Assembly: GCF_029167105.1 (NCBI RefSeq)
Contig: NZ_JARFML010000008.1
Coordinates: 186,001 to 250,000 of the forward strand
DNA: 64,000 nt
Source: Bradyrhizobium yuanmingense
GTDB lineage: Bacteria; Pseudomonadota; Alphaproteobacteria; Rhizobiales; Xanthobacteraceae
Reading direction: 5' to 3'
Part shown: positions 42,853-52,362 of the stretch, one piece after another
Position numbering within the stretch: position 1 is the stretch's first letter
Layout: every line of letters starts with the position of its first letter
Program-made: the position numbers and the translations under genes
The notes under the pieces: generated by a model
Databases searched by the model: none
The model's input: the letters and a program-made list of their open reading frames with translations, nothing else
Told to the model about the DNA's origin: nothing

Positions 42853-44301
42853 TCAGCCCGGATTGGTATAAGCCGTCTTCACCGTGGTGTAGAACTCGCG
42901 CGCGTAGGAGCCCTGCTCGCGGGCGCCGTAGCTCGAGCCCTTGCGGCCGCCGAACGGCACGTGATAGTCGACGCCGGCGGTCGGCAGATTGACCATCACC
43001 ATGCCGGACTCGCTGTTGCGCTTGTAGTGCGAGGCGTATTTCAGGCTGGTGGTGCAGATGCCGGAGGCGAGCCCGAACTCGGTATCGTTGGAGATGGCGA
43101 GCGCCTCTTCGTAATTTTTCGCACGAATGACGGCGGCGACCGGGCCAAAAATCTCCTCACGCGCGATGCGCATGTTGTTGTTGGCCTCGGTGAACAGCGC
43201 CGGCTGCAAATAGTGGCCGGGATTCTCGCGCTTCAGCAGCTCGCCGCCGAAGGCGAGCTTGGCGCCTTCGTCCTGGCCGATCTTGATGTAGCGCAGGTCC
43301 TGGTCGAGCTGGTTCTGATCGACCACCGGGCCGATATGCACGCCGGCCTTGAGCGCATCGTCCACCGACAGGCTGTTCAGACGCTCGGCCATGGCGGCGA
43401 CGAAGCGGTCGTGGATGCCCTCGGTGACGATCAGGCGGGACGAGGCGGTGCAGCGCTGGCCGGTCGAGAAATAAGCGCCGTTGACGGCGACCTCGACGGC
43501 GGTCTTGAGGTCGGCGTCGTCGAGCACGACCAGCGGGTTCTTGCCGCCCATCTCGAGCTGGAACTTCTTCATGGGATTCGAGAGCACGCAGGCCTGCGCG
43601 ATCTTGCGTCCCGTCTGCACCGAGCCGGTGAAGGAGATCGCGGCGACGTCCGGATGCTCGAGCAGGGTCTGGCCGACGACCGAGCCGGAGCCGACGACGA
43701 GGTTGAACACGCCCGCGGGAATGCCGGAGCGGGTGATGATCTCAGACAGCGCATGCGCCGAGCCGGGCACCAGCTCGGCGGGCTTGAACACCACGGTGTT
43801 GCCGTAGCAGAGCGCCGGCGCGATCTTCCAGGCCGGGATCGCGATCGGGAAATTCCAGGGCGTGATCATGCCGACGACGCCGACCGGCTCACGGGTGAGC
43901 TCGACGTCGAGGCCGGGACGCACCGAGGCGCCCTTCTCGCCGATCAGGCGCAGCGCTTCGCCGGCGAAGAACGCGAAGATCTGGCCGGCGCGGGCGACCT
44001 CGCCGATGCCTTCGGGGAGGGTCTTGCCTTCCTCGCGCGCGAGCAGGCGGCCGAGCTCTTCCTTACGGGCGAGGATTTCGGTCGAGATCTTGTTGAGCGC
44101 GTCGTAGCGCGCCTGCGGGGTCGACTGTGCCCAGGCGGGGAAGGCGGCCTTCGCGGCGGCGATCGCCTTCTCGGTCTGCGCCTTGTCGGCCTTGGCATAT
44201 TCGCCGACGAGATCATTGGTGTTGGAGGGATTGATGTTCCTGGTGACGCCGGAGCCGTCGACCCATTCGCCGCCGATGAAGTTCTTCAGGATCGCTGTCA
44301 T
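42853..44301 (-). CDS. 2-oxoglutarate semialdehyde (2,5-dioxovalerate) dehydrogenase
   Basis: A 482-aa NAD(P)-dependent aldehyde dehydrogenase. It has the cofactor segment TPWNFPIAIPAWKIAPAL (given nearly whole), general base Glu in LEMGGKNPLVVLDD and the nucleophile Cys in STGQRCTASSRL. The family oxidises many aldehydes; the position between gudD and garD strongly suggests 2-oxoglutarate semialdehyde, last step of the pathway to 2-oxoglutarate. GGAGG five bases before the ATG at 44301 sets the start. Upstream gudD ends 23 bp away. Confidence 0.88.
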   Translation of the reverse strand: MTAILKNFIGGEWVDGSGVTRNINPSNTNDLVGEYAKADKAQTEKAIAAAKAAFPAWAQSTPQARYDALNKISTEILARKEELGRLLAREEGKTLPEGIGEVARAGQIFAFFAGEALRLIGEKGASVRPGLDVELTREPVGVVGMITPWNFPIAIPAWKIAPALCYGNTVVFKPAELVPGSAHALSEIITRSGIPAGVFNLVVGSGSVVGQTLLEHPDVAAISFTGSVQTGRKIAQACVLSNPMKKFQLEMGGKNPLVVLDDADLKTAVEVAVNGAYFSTGQRCTASSRLIVTEGIHDRFVAAMAERLNSLSVDDALKAGVHIGPVVDQNQLDQDLRYIKIGQDEGAKLAFGGELLKRENPGHYLQPALFTEANNNMRIAREEIFGPVAAVIRAKNYEEALAISNDTEFGLASGICTTSLKYASHYKRNSESGMVMVNLPTAGVDYHVPFGGRKGSSYGAREQGSYAREFYTTVKTAYTNPG

Positions 44302-44323
44302 CTTTTCCTCCAGGGGAACGTTT

Positions 44324-45667
44324 CTAACGCACGAGGCAGGGACGCTTGTCGTCAAACGTCCAGCCGGGGATCAAGTCCTGCATGGCCATAGCGTCATCCC
44401 GCCCGCCGAGTCCATGCTTCTTGTAAAGCTCGTGCGCGGCCTCGATGGCGGGGCGATCGATCTCGATGCCGAGGCCCGGGCGGTCCGGGACGGCGATCTT
44501 GCCACCCCTGATCCGGAGCGGCTCCTTTGTCAGCGCCTGACCGTCCTGCCAGATCCAGTGGGTGTCGATCGCGGTGACCTTGCCGGGGGCGGCGGCGCCG
44601 ACATGGGTGAACATGGCGAGTGAAATATCAAAATGGTTGTTGGAGTGCGAGCCCCAGGTCAGGCCGTTGTCACGGCAGGTCTGGGCCACGCGCACCGAGC
44701 CTTGCATGGTCCAGAAATGGGGATCGGCCAGAGGGATGTCCACGGCTCCGAGCCGCAGCGCATGGGAGAGCTGCCGCCAGTCCGTGGCGATCATGTTGGT
44801 GGCGGTCGGCAGTCCGGTGGCGCGGCGGAACTCGGCCATGATCTCGCGGCCGGAGAAGCCGGCCTCGGCGCCGCAGGGGTCCTCGGCATAGGCGAGGATG
44901 CCGTGCATGCCCTTGCAGAGGCTGATCGCCTCATCCAGCGACCAGGCGCCGTTGGGATCCAGCGTGACGCGGGCGCTGGGGAAGCGTTTTGCGATTGCGG
45001 TAACCGCCTCGATCTCCTGCTCGCCGCGGAGCACGCCGCCCTTGAGCTTGAAGTCGGCGAAGCCGTAATGGTCGTGGGTCGCCTCCGCAAGCCGCACCAC
45101 GGCCTCTGGCGTCATCGCCTCCTGGTGGCGGAGGTTGAACCAGTCGGGCCTGCCGGTCTCGCCAGTGACGTAGTCGAGCTTCGACTTACGGCGGTCGCCA
45201 ACGAAGAAGAGATAGCCGAGCGTCTCGACGCTGGCGCGCTGCTGGCCTTCGCCAAGCAGTGCTGCGACGGGCAGTCCGAGATGCTGGCCGAGCAGGTCGA
45301 GCAGCGCGGATTCGATCGCGGTGACCGCATGGATCATCACGCGAAGATCAAAGGTCTGCTTGCCGCGTCCGCCGACGTCGCGGTCGGCGAAGGCGGTACG
45401 GATATCGGCGAGGATGCTGTTCATCGCGCCGACCGTCTTTCCGATCACGAGGTCGCGCGCGTCCTGGAGCGTCTGCCAGATCTTCTGCCCGCCCGGCACC
45501 TCGCCGACGCCGGTGTGGCCGGCATTGTCGGTGAGGATGACGATGTTGCGGGTGAAGAACGGCGCATGCGCGCCGCTCAGGTTGAGGAGCATGCTGTCGC
45601 GGCCCGCGACCGGGATCACCTGCATCGCCGTGATAACAGGTGCGCCGGAAATCTCAGTCTGGGCCAT
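44324..45667 (-). CDS. gudD: D-glucarate dehydratase GudD
   Basis: A 447-aa enolase-superfamily dehydratase that makes 5-dehydro-4-deoxyglucarate from D-glucarate or L-idarate. It matches GudD in [41 protein letters not shown] with the K-x-K acid-base pair, [21 protein letters not shown] and [19 protein letters not shown] (with the catalytic His). Length and C-terminal end ([14 protein letters not shown]) equal the family. It lies 24 bp after kdgD and 23 bp before the aldehyde dehydrogenase. Confidence 0.95.
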   Translation of the reverse strand: MAQTEISGAPVITAMQVIPVAGRDSMLLNLSGAHAPFFTRNIVILTDNAGHTGVGEVPGGQKIWQTLQDARDLVIGKTVGAMNSILADIRTAFADRDVGGRGKQTFDLRVMIHAVTAIESALLDLLGQHLGLPVAALLGEGQQRASVETLGYLFFVGDRRKSKLDYVTGETGRPDWFNLRHQEAMTPEAVVRLAEATHDHYGFADFKLKGGVLRGEQEIEAVTAIAKRFPSARVTLDPNGAWSLDEAISLCKGMHGILAYAEDPCGAEAGFSGREIMAEFRRATGLPTATNMIATDWRQLSHALRLGAVDIPLADPHFWTMQGSVRVAQTCRDNGLTWGSHSNNHFDISLAMFTHVGAAAPGKVTAIDTHWIWQDGQALTKEPLRIRGGKIAVPDRPGLGIEIDRPAIEAAHELYKKHGLGGRDDAMAMQDLIPGWTFDDKRPCLVR

Positions 45668-45691
45668 CGCAAGCTCCTCCCTGTCGTCTTA

Positions 45692-46636
45692 CTATTCTGC
45701 AGCCTGTTGTGACGATCGTGCGGCGGGCAGCTTCTGCACCAGTGCGGTCAGCTCCGCCATCTCCTGCTCGGTGAGATCAGTCAGCGGCGGACGGACCGGG
45801 CCGGAATCGCGGCCGATCACCTTCATGCCGGCCTTGATGATCGAGACCGCGTAACCCTTCTTGCGGTTGCGGATCGCGATTAGCGGCAGGATGAAATCCT
45901 TCAGGCCGGCCTGGATCGTGGCGTGGTCGCGCTTGCGTACCGCGGCGTAGAAGTTGGTGGCGAATTCCGGCACGAAGTTGAACACGGCCGAGGAATAGGT
46001 TGTCACGCCCATGTCGAGATAGGGCAGCGCGAAGGTCTCGGCGGTCGGCAGGCCGCCGACATAGGTGAGGCGGTCGCCGAGCTTGGTGTAGACGCGGGTC
46101 ATCAACTCGATGTCGCCGATGCCGTCCTTGTAGCCGACGAGGTTCGGGCAGCGCTCGGCGAGGCGCGCCAGCGTGTCGGGCTGCAGGATGGCGTTGTCGC
46201 GGTTATAGACGATGACGCCGATCTTCACGGCGGCGCAGACCGCCTCGACATGGGCGGCAAGGCCTTCCTGCTCGGAATGGGTGAGGTAGGGCGGCAGCAG
46301 CAGGAGGCCGTCGGCGCCGGCCTCTTCCGCACCGATGGCGATCTCGCGCGCGATCGCGGTGCCGTAACCGGTGCCGGCGAGCACGGGCACGCGGCCCTTG
46401 GTCTCGTCGACGGCGACCTTGACGACCTGCGGAACCTCTGATGGCGTCAGCGAGAAGAACTCGCCGGTGCCGCCCGCGGCGAACAGGCCTGCGACGTCAT
46501 AACCGCACAGCCAATCCATGTTGGCGCGATAGGTCGCCTCGTCGAAGGAGTAGTCAGCCCTGAACGGCGTGACGGGGAAGGACAGCAGGCCCGATCCGAT
46601 CTTCTGGGCCATTTCCTGCGGGGTCATCTTGCTCAT
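45692..46636 (-). CDS. kdgD: 5-dehydro-4-deoxyglucarate dehydratase KdgD
   Basis: A 314-aa DHDPS/NAL-family lyase that dehydrates and decarboxylates 5-dehydro-4-deoxyglucarate to 2-oxoglutarate semialdehyde. The family Lys Schiff base is in [11 protein letters not shown], and the [13 protein letters not shown] loop is typical of KdgD rather than of dihydrodipicolinate synthase. The start at 46636 (MSKMTPQEM) has GGAA close upstream; a longer frame begins at 46669 without SD. It is the first structural gene after the LysR regulator. Confidence 0.93.
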   Translation of the reverse strand: MSKMTPQEMAQKIGSGLLSFPVTPFRADYSFDEATYRANMDWLCGYDVAGLFAAGGTGEFFSLTPSEVPQVVKVAVDETKGRVPVLAGTGYGTAIAREIAIGAEEAGADGLLLLPPYLTHSEQEGLAAHVEAVCAAVKIGVIVYNRDNAILQPDTLARLAERCPNLVGYKDGIGDIELMTRVYTKLGDRLTYVGGLPTAETFALPYLDMGVTTYSSAVFNFVPEFATNFYAAVRKRDHATIQAGLKDFILPLIAIRNRKKGYAVSIIKAGMKVIGRDSGPVRPPLTDLTEQEMAELTALVQKLPAARSSQQAAE

Positions 46637-46759
46637 GGGCGCTTCCTTGTCGTGTTGCGGAGGACGCAAGCAGAAGCCGCACGTCCATGCGCCGTGGTTT
46701 AGGAGACCGTTCGATGCGCGTCCAAGCCAAAGCCTATATCGACCGATGCGGATTGAGCA

Positions 46760-47665
46760 TCAATCCTCCGCCGGCTCCGCGGAGGACAATTCGCCGGCGA
46801 TCTTGACCAGCGCCGACAGCAGCGGGTTCTCGTCCTCGCGCCGCCACACCATGAACAGCTCGACCGGAACGCGCGTGCGCAGCTTCAGCGGACGCAGGCG
46901 GACGTCAGAGATCTTCAGGCTGGCCGCCGCCGCCGGCACGATGGCAAGACCGAGGCCGGCGCGCACCATCGCGAGGATCGAGTGGATCTGGCTGAGATGC
47001 TGGACGTAGCGCGGCAGCACGTCGGCACGGGTGAACAGCGCCACCAGGAGGTCGTGGAAGTAGCGGCTCTCATAGGGCGAATACATCACGAAGGGCTGGT
47101 CGTCGAAATCCTTGATGGTGATGCCGTCGGCATTCGCCAGCGGATGCTTCTTCGGGATCGCCGCGAGCAGCGGCTCGGCGACGACGCGGCGGCTGGCAAG
47201 CTCGGGCCGCGCGATCGGCGGCCGCAGCAGGCCGGCATCGATCTGGCCCGAGGTCAGCGCCTCGAACTGATCGCCCGATACCATCTCCTTCAGAGAGAAA
47301 TCGACCTCCGGCAATTTGGCGCGGCAGGCGGCGATGAGCTCGGGCAGAAAGCCATAGGCCGCGGCCGCGGTGAAGCCGACCTTCAGCGAGCCGGTCTTGC
47401 CGAGCGCGATGCGGCGGGCCACTTGCGAAGCGCTCTCCGCAAGCTTGAGGATGCGCCGCGCCTCCGGCAGGAAGCTGCGCCCGGCCGGGGTGAGGCGTAC
47501 CGAGCGGCTGGTGCGCTCCAAGAGCGGCGCGTCGATGATGTGCTCGAGCACCTGGATCTGCCGGGACAGCGGCGGCTGCGTCATGTTGAGCCGCACGGCG
47601 GCGCGGCCGAAATGCAATTCCTCCGCCACCGTGACGAAACAGCGGAGCTGGTTGAGGTCGAACAT
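46760..47665 (-). CDS. LysR family transcriptional regulator of glucarate unit
   Basis: A 301-aa LysR-type regulator. The winged HTH is at residues 1-60 (LNQLRCFVTVAEELHFGRAA, then RLNMTQPPLSRQI). The effector domain (about 90-295) has GFTAAAAYGFLPELI and the usual periplasmic-binding fold. The frame begins 16 residues earlier, but the ATG at 47665 matches the family start. It is upstream of and on the same strand as kdgD, 123 bp apart, unlike the divergent layout common for LysR genes, so its target promoter may be that 123-bp gap. Confidence 0.88.
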   Translation of the reverse strand: MFDLNQLRCFVTVAEELHFGRAAVRLNMTQPPLSRQIQVLEHIIDAPLLERTSRSVRLTPAGRSFLPEARRILKLAESASQVARRIALGKTGSLKVGFTAAAAYGFLPELIAACRAKLPEVDFSLKEMVSGDQFEALTSGQIDAGLLRPPIARPELASRRVVAEPLLAAIPKKHPLANADGITIKDFDDQPFVMYSPYESRYFHDLLVALFTRADVLPRYVQHLSQIHSILAMVRAGLGLAIVPAAAASLKISDVRLRPLKLRTRVPVELFMVWRREDENPLLSALVKIAGELSSAEPAED

Positions 47666-47722
47666 CGATACATGCCTTAGATGAATAAGGCGTTTCCCCG
47701 GCACTTCTAGCATCGATCACCC

Positions 47723-47756
47723 CCAAAACAAAGACGGCGGCCTTGTGGGCCGCCGT
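47723..47756 (-). terminator. Rho-independent terminator (minus strand)
   Basis: A 9-bp stem ACGGCGGCC / GGCCGCCGT with loop TTGTG is followed on the minus strand by TCTTTGTTTT. It ends a short transcript from the 47.8-kb region, before the LysR gene. Confidence 0.78.
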
Positions 47757-47768
47757 TGAGTTGCCTGG

Positions 47769-47849
47769 TCAAGCTCCCATGGGAGCCCTCAGGAGGAACA
47801 GGCTGATGCGAGACCGCCTCACGTCCGCTGCGGACGCCACTGCGCTCAT
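47769..47849 (-). CDS. Candidate 26-aa small ORF or structured small RNA
   Basis: A 27-codon frame (MSAVASAADV...LRAPMGA) with AGAGG six bases before its ATG. It is followed 13 bp later by a strong terminator. The same stretch is palindromic at two points: CGTCCGC/GCGGACG (47822-47836) and GCTCCC/GGGAGC (47773-47786). A small RNA with two hairpins plus terminator is an equal reading. The rest of the 419-bp gap (47850-48084) shows only ATCGAT-rich sequence and no gene. Confidence 0.4.
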   Translation of the reverse strand: MSAVASAADVRRSRISLFLLRAPMGA

Positions 47850-48084
47850 CACGCGCCTCTCTTAGGCCTCGGCCGTTTGCCCGACACGAGTCCTAGAGGT
47901 GCGCGCGGCGAAGTGTCCAAGTTCAAGGCAGTATCGATCGATGCTGTTTTTGGATCGATGGATCGGCAGTGAGGGAACGATCGCGAGGGGCGGACGAGAT
48001 ACTCACCCCATGCCCGTGACGATGCCGGCCCGCGCATCTTCCGCACGAGCGAAGCGAGATACCGGAGAGCTAAACGTCCGCGCG

Positions 48085-50031
48085 CTATTGCTGCGCGCTG
48101 GGCAGCAGCTGCGGCAGCAGTCCGCGCGTCACGTTCGGCGGCACGGCGTCGAGCCCGAGCACGGCGCTCGCCGCCGGCAGCGCCGCATCGGCCATCGCGG
48201 CATGGCCCTCGGCGCTCGGATGCACCGCGCCGCCATAGACGGCGGAAAGCACGCCCCAGGCCGCATCGTGGATGTCGGTCGGCTGGCTCGCCGCCGGCAG
48301 GCCTTGCGGATAGGTCATCGCGGCGAAATAGCTGTCATTGGCGTCGCGGATCCAGCGCGCGCGGGGCAGGTAGGCGCGGTACTCCGAGGCGCCGCGGCCG
48401 CACAGCATCGGCTGGCTCGCCGCGCTGACGATGTCGGGATCGAAGCTCTGGCCGTTCGCGGCAAAGCAGCTGCGGTCGAATTCGGGATCGTTGCCGGAAC
48501 GGGCGCAGAAGCCGTGCTCGGCGAACGCGGCCTGGTGCGCATCGACGAAGGTCATGCGGTCGGCTTCGGGATCGCGGCACAGCGCACCGCGGGTGCAGGT
48601 GGCGAGCCCCTTCAGCTGCGGCAGGAATTCGCTGTCGACGAAGGCGGAGACGCGGGAAAGGCGCTGCGGATCGGCATTGAAGGACGGGTGGATGTCGAAG
48701 CCGGCCCGGCCACCGCGGCAGGGCGCGCCGCCGTCGGCGAGCGCAGGATTGGCATAGGAGACATAGACCACGTGCGAGAGGTCGCCGCCGACCAGCGGCT
48801 TCAGCGCCTCGCGCAGCTTGACGAAATTCCGCGGCAGCTCGCGCTGGAGCGCATCGCGGGAATCGTCGACGCTCGCCAATACGCCGGAGCGGCGGAACAG
48901 CGCGCGCTCGGTCGCGGTTTCGACGATGACGTCGGCGACGAGACCGGAGAAATAGACGTCGTTGGCGCCGACCGAGAGCAGCACGAGATCGAGCGTGCGA
49001 TCGGGCTGGCGCTTCTTCGCCGCGGTGACGGCTTCCCGCAGCTCGGCGACTTGCGCATTCACGCTGGTGTTGCAGACGCCGGTCTTGCCGGGCGGGCATT
49101 CGCGGGCGCGCTGCGAGCCGAGCAGCCCGTCGCCGATGCTCGCGCCGGTGCAGGCGAGCGGCAGGAAGGTCACGGCGATGTGGGTGTAGCGCACCGCGAG
49201 CGCCAGCGCGGTGCGCGCCTGATAGCTGTAGAGCGATCGGTGGCACGGCGCATTGAACCAGAGCGCGCTGTAGCGTTGCCAGTTGGCGAGCGTATCCGGC
49301 GCCTCGCAGGCGCGGCCGCCCTTGAAGCCGTGGCGGCTCGGCCGGTAGTACTGTGCGCCGGCGGTGCCGAGATAGGAGCGGAAGCAAAAGCCTTCGTCCG
49401 ACAGCGCCAGCGGCCGGTCCGGGTTGCCTTCGCCGGAGGCGATGCTGTCGCCGAGACCTGCGATGAAGATGTCGCGGACCTGGATCTCAGTCTGGATCCG
49501 CTGGGTCGGATCGGAGCCGGCCGAGACATCGACGGTCGCAACCGTCGGCTTGCCGTAGCGGACGCGCAAATTGATCGGCTCGGCGCAGTCGAAGGTCGAG
49601 CTCTGCGGCCCGTCGCCGTCATCGAACGACCAGGCGCAGGTGGCGCCGACCGGCACCGCGCCGGTCAGGCGCACCGTCACGGGATGGTCGATCGGCGTGA
49701 TGTAGTTCTCTTTGACATTGTCGCGGGTGCAGGGCTGGTTGACCCGGCCCTGCAGGTCGATGCAGAGCCGGTTGACCATGTTGCGAGCCCAGCCGCGGCC
49801 CTCGCTCTGGAGCTCCAGGGACTGTTCGGCGGCCAGAATGCTGCGGTTGCGCGCGTTCTCGACATGCAGCAGGAAGTCGCGCTCCTCGCGGAATAGCCGG
49901 AAGCGGCTACGCACCTCCCAGCTGATCTGCATGGTGCCGGCGTCCTGCGCGGCGGCGCGCTCGGGCAAAGCGAGGAGGCCGGCAAGCAGCACGGCGCCTG
50001 CCGAGAGGGTGCGAAGGAATACGGAAATCAT
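48085..50031 (-). CDS. SGNH/GDSL hydrolase, exported, with PKD-like domain
   Basis: A 648-aa exported hydrolase. The signal peptide is residues about 1-28 (ending ERAAA). Residues about 110-190 read like a PKD-type beta domain (AWSFDDGDGPQSSTFDC). The SGNH fold follows: block I GDSIASGEG at 194-202 with Ser196, block III GAND at 355-358 and block V HPSAEGH at 604-610, giving the Ser-Asn-His set. Many cysteines suggest disulfides in the periplasm. It may deacylate a lipid or polysaccharide. A longer frame to 50238 lacks a signal peptide and was not used. Confidence 0.83.
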   Translation of the reverse strand: MISVFLRTLSAGAVLLAGLLALPERAAAQDAGTMQISWEVRSRFRLFREERDFLLHVENARNRSILAAEQSLELQSEGRGWARNMVNRLCIDLQGRVNQPCTRDNVKENYITPIDHPVTVRLTGAVPVGATCAWSFDDGDGPQSSTFDCAEPINLRVRYGKPTVATVDVSAGSDPTQRIQTEIQVRDIFIAGLGDSIASGEGNPDRPLALSDEGFCFRSYLGTAGAQYYRPSRHGFKGGRACEAPDTLANWQRYSALWFNAPCHRSLYSYQARTALALAVRYTHIAVTFLPLACTGASIGDGLLGSQRARECPPGKTGVCNTSVNAQVAELREAVTAAKKRQPDRTLDLVLLSVGANDVYFSGLVADVIVETATERALFRRSGVLASVDDSRDALQRELPRNFVKLREALKPLVGGDLSHVVYVSYANPALADGGAPCRGGRAGFDIHPSFNADPQRLSRVSAFVDSEFLPQLKGLATCTRGALCRDPEADRMTFVDAHQAAFAEHGFCARSGNDPEFDRSCFAANGQSFDPDIVSAASQPMLCGRGASEYRAYLPRARWIRDANDSYFAAMTYPQGLPAASQPTDIHDAAWGVLSAVYGGAVHPSAEGHAAMADAALPAASAVLGLDAVPPNVTRGLLPQLLPSAQQ

Positions 50032-50129
50032 GGCCCGCGTCTTCAACGGCAAAGTTGAGGCGGAAATAAGAGAGGATTGCGCGCCGGCCCGCAACCTTTG
50101 CCTGATGATTCCGAGGGGCTTTCGGCGGC

Positions 50130-51212
50130 TCAGCGCTTGCCGGCCTGCCGCAGCAGCCGTTCGCGCTCCATCGGCGTCACCTCCCTGGGCAGGTTGGCCT
50201 GCGCGCAGGCTTCCGCCAGCCGCCGCCGCTCCTGCCACGGCGCGACCACATTCATCCAGAGCTCGCGCATGCCCATGATGGAAATGGCAAGGCCGAACGG
50301 GATCACGAAATAGAGAATGCGGAACACCAGGAGCGTGGCCAGAAGCTCCTCGCGGCCGAACTGAGGCAGCGCCACCAGCATGGCGGCATCGAACACGCCG
50401 ATCGAGCCCGGCGCGTGGCTGGCAAAGCCGATCAGGGTCGCCAGGATGAACACGACCGCGAGCGACATGAAGTCGATCGGCGGGTTGGCCGGCATCAAGA
50501 GGTACATTGCCGTGGCGCAGAAGCCGAGATCGACGACGCCAATCAGGATCTGCACCAAGGTCAGCGGCGCCGAGGGCAGCACCACCTTCCAGCCCTTCTG
50601 GCCGAGCTCGCGGCGCTTCTCGCCCATGCAGAGCCAGACCAGATACGCGCCGATCGATGCGAGGCCGCCGAGGGCGATCAACCGGTTGAGCGAGGAGGGC
50701 AGCTGATCCATCGAGGAGGCCGCATCCGGATGGATGGCCATGCCGATCGAGAGCACGAAGATGTTACCGAGCCAGAAGGTCAGGCCCGACAGGAAGCAGA
50801 TCTTCGCGACGTCGATCGCGTTCAGTCCGTAGTCCGAATAGATCCGGAAACGGATCGCGCCGCCGGTGAAGACCGTGGCGCCGATGTTGTGCCCGATCGA
50901 ATAGGACGTGAAGCTCGACAGCGCCGCGATGCGATAGGGCACGTGCTTCTTGCCGATCGTTCGCAGCGCAAAATAGTCGTAGAAGGTCAGCGTACAGAAC
51001 GCGAAGAAGACGCAGATCGCCGCCAGCCCGATGTTGCCGCGGGGAATCTCCGTCAACGCGGTCAGGATGACCCCGGTATCGATGCCCTTGAGCGTCCGCA
51101 CCAGCGTGGTGATCGCAAACGCGATGATGAAGATGCTCGCGGCGACGCCGAGCCGTCGCCAGCCGATCCATCTGTTGAAGCCGCGCTTCAACGCGGGCAG
51201 CAGTCCGTGCAT
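50130..51212 (-). CDS. YbhN/UPF0104-like (MprF N-terminal-like) membrane protein
   Basis: A 360-aa inner-membrane protein with about eight helices of the lysylphosphatidylglycerol-synthase transmembrane family. Typical pieces are SSFTSYSIGHNIGATVFTGG (read in part), AIRFRIYSDYGL and SHAPGSIGVFDAAML. In MprF this domain flips lipids; stand-alone forms such as YbhN are thought to be flippase-like, with unknown lipid. It ends 98 bp from the SGNH hydrolase start, so the two could be co-transcribed. Confidence 0.85.
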   Translation of the reverse strand: MHGLLPALKRGFNRWIGWRRLGVAASIFIIAFAITTLVRTLKGIDTGVILTALTEIPRGNIGLAAICVFFAFCTLTFYDYFALRTIGKKHVPYRIAALSSFTSYSIGHNIGATVFTGGAIRFRIYSDYGLNAIDVAKICFLSGLTFWLGNIFVLSIGMAIHPDAASSMDQLPSSLNRLIALGGLASIGAYLVWLCMGEKRRELGQKGWKVVLPSAPLTLVQILIGVVDLGFCATAMYLLMPANPPIDFMSLAVVFILATLIGFASHAPGSIGVFDAAMLVALPQFGREELLATLLVFRILYFVIPFGLAISIMGMRELWMNVVAPWQERRRLAEACAQANLPREVTPMERERLLRQAGKR

Positions 51213-51525
51213 TCATCCTCCCGGCGGGGGGCAAGACCGACCCGGCCAGACATTGGCCGGTCGGGTGCGATCACGGCCAAAAGGCAGGCATCGATCGCTA
51301 GGCATGATCCAGCTCATTTAAGGCAAAATCAGCGGCTTGTGCAGCCCTTGACAACAATAGGTTCTGCGTTCGGCGGGCAGCTTTGTCATACGCGGTTCAT
51401 ATCGGCGGCGCGTTAAGCATATGAGTCGCGAAACCCGGCTCCATCCGCGCGCTCACCGTGCCGATACGACCTCAAATCCCGGCGCCGTCCGCATTGTTCC
51501 AGCGCAGAGCCGTATCGGCGTTTTT

Positions 51526-51550
51526 GGAACGTCGGTGCCGCGTGGTCGTT
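51526..51550 (+). promoter_or_regulatory. EcfG-type general stress promoter
   Basis: GGAAC (51526-51530), 16 bp, CGTT (51547-51550): an exact match to the alphaproteobacterial EcfG consensus GGAAC-N16/17-CGTT. It lies 93 bp before the DUF892 gene, a family often in the general stress regulon. The rest of the 430-bp gap (51213-51642) shows no gene. Confidence 0.7.
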
Positions 51551-51642
51551 AGGCTCCATCAGCAATCGAACACGGCGGAATACGCGGCTTTTTCGTGCAA
51601 GCCGGCGCCTCCGTGTTCCCAAGACCCGAGAGGATCGGAACG

Positions 51643-52149
51643 ATGGGACTGTTCACAAAAGACATCAAGACCATGAACGACCTGTTCGTGCATCAGCTCC
51701 AGGACATCTATTACGCCGAGCAACAGCTCACAAAGGCGCTGCCGAAGATGGCGACCAAGGCCACTGATCCGCAGCTGAAACAGGGCTTTTTGACGCACCT
51801 CGAGGAAACCAAGCAGCACGTTGCGCGGCTCGAGGAGGTCTTCAAGATGCACGGCGTCCCCGTGAAGGCGGTCGACTGCCCGGCGATCGACGGCATCATC
51901 GAGGAAGCCGACGAGACCGCCGGCGAAGTCGCCGACAAGGCGGTGCTCGACGCGGCCCTGATCAATGCGGCGCAGGCCGCGGAGCATTACGAGATCGTCC
52001 GCTACGGCAGCCTGATCGCCTGGGCCAAGCAGCTCGGCCGCAACGATTGTGCGGCGGTGCTTGCCAAGACGCTCGAGGAGGAGAAGGCGACCGACCAGAA
52101 GCTGACGACGCTCGCCGAGAGCAAGGTGAATCTGCGCGCGGCGAGCTGA
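51643..52149 (+). CDS. Ferritin-like DUF892 (YciE/YciF) protein
   Basis: A 168-aa four-helix protein of the DUF892 family, a diiron ferritin-like fold. It starts MGLFTKDIKTMNDLFVHQLQ and has the metal-ligand carboxylates in DIYYAEQQL, EETKQHVARLEEVF, AAEHYEIVRYGSL and LAKTLEEEKATD. Members are induced by osmotic or oxidative stress, which suits the EcfG promoter upstream. AGGA upstream sets the start; the frame is open 48 bp earlier without support. A strong terminator follows. Confidence 0.92.
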   Translation: MGLFTKDIKTMNDLFVHQLQDIYYAEQQLTKALPKMATKATDPQLKQGFLTHLEETKQHVARLEEVFKMHGVPVKAVDCPAIDGIIEEADETAGEVADKAVLDAALINAAQAAEHYEIVRYGSLIAWAKQLGRNDCAAVLAKTLEEEKATDQKLTTLAESKVNLRAAS

Positions 52150-52165
52150 GAAGAGGAAATTACGA

Positions 52166-52200
52166 GCGCCGCGCGACGGTCCGCGCGGCGCTTTTGCTTG
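52166..52200 (+). terminator. Rho-independent terminator
   Basis: GCGCCGCGCG pairs with CGCGCGGCGC around ACGGTC, followed by TTTTGCTTG. It ends the DUF892 transcript. Confidence 0.85.
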
Positions 52201-52362
52201 TTCGCTTCCCGCTGCCGTGGTGCTGCTTCGGTGCGCCGTCGCGAGGATCAGCAATGTGAGCGAACTCGCTCATCTTCCATTCACCACTTCCGGAACAGGT
52301 TTGTAGCCGGTTACCGATCGTCCACCACTGTCGGCTCAAGTGCGGGTCGATAGGGGCCGGCA

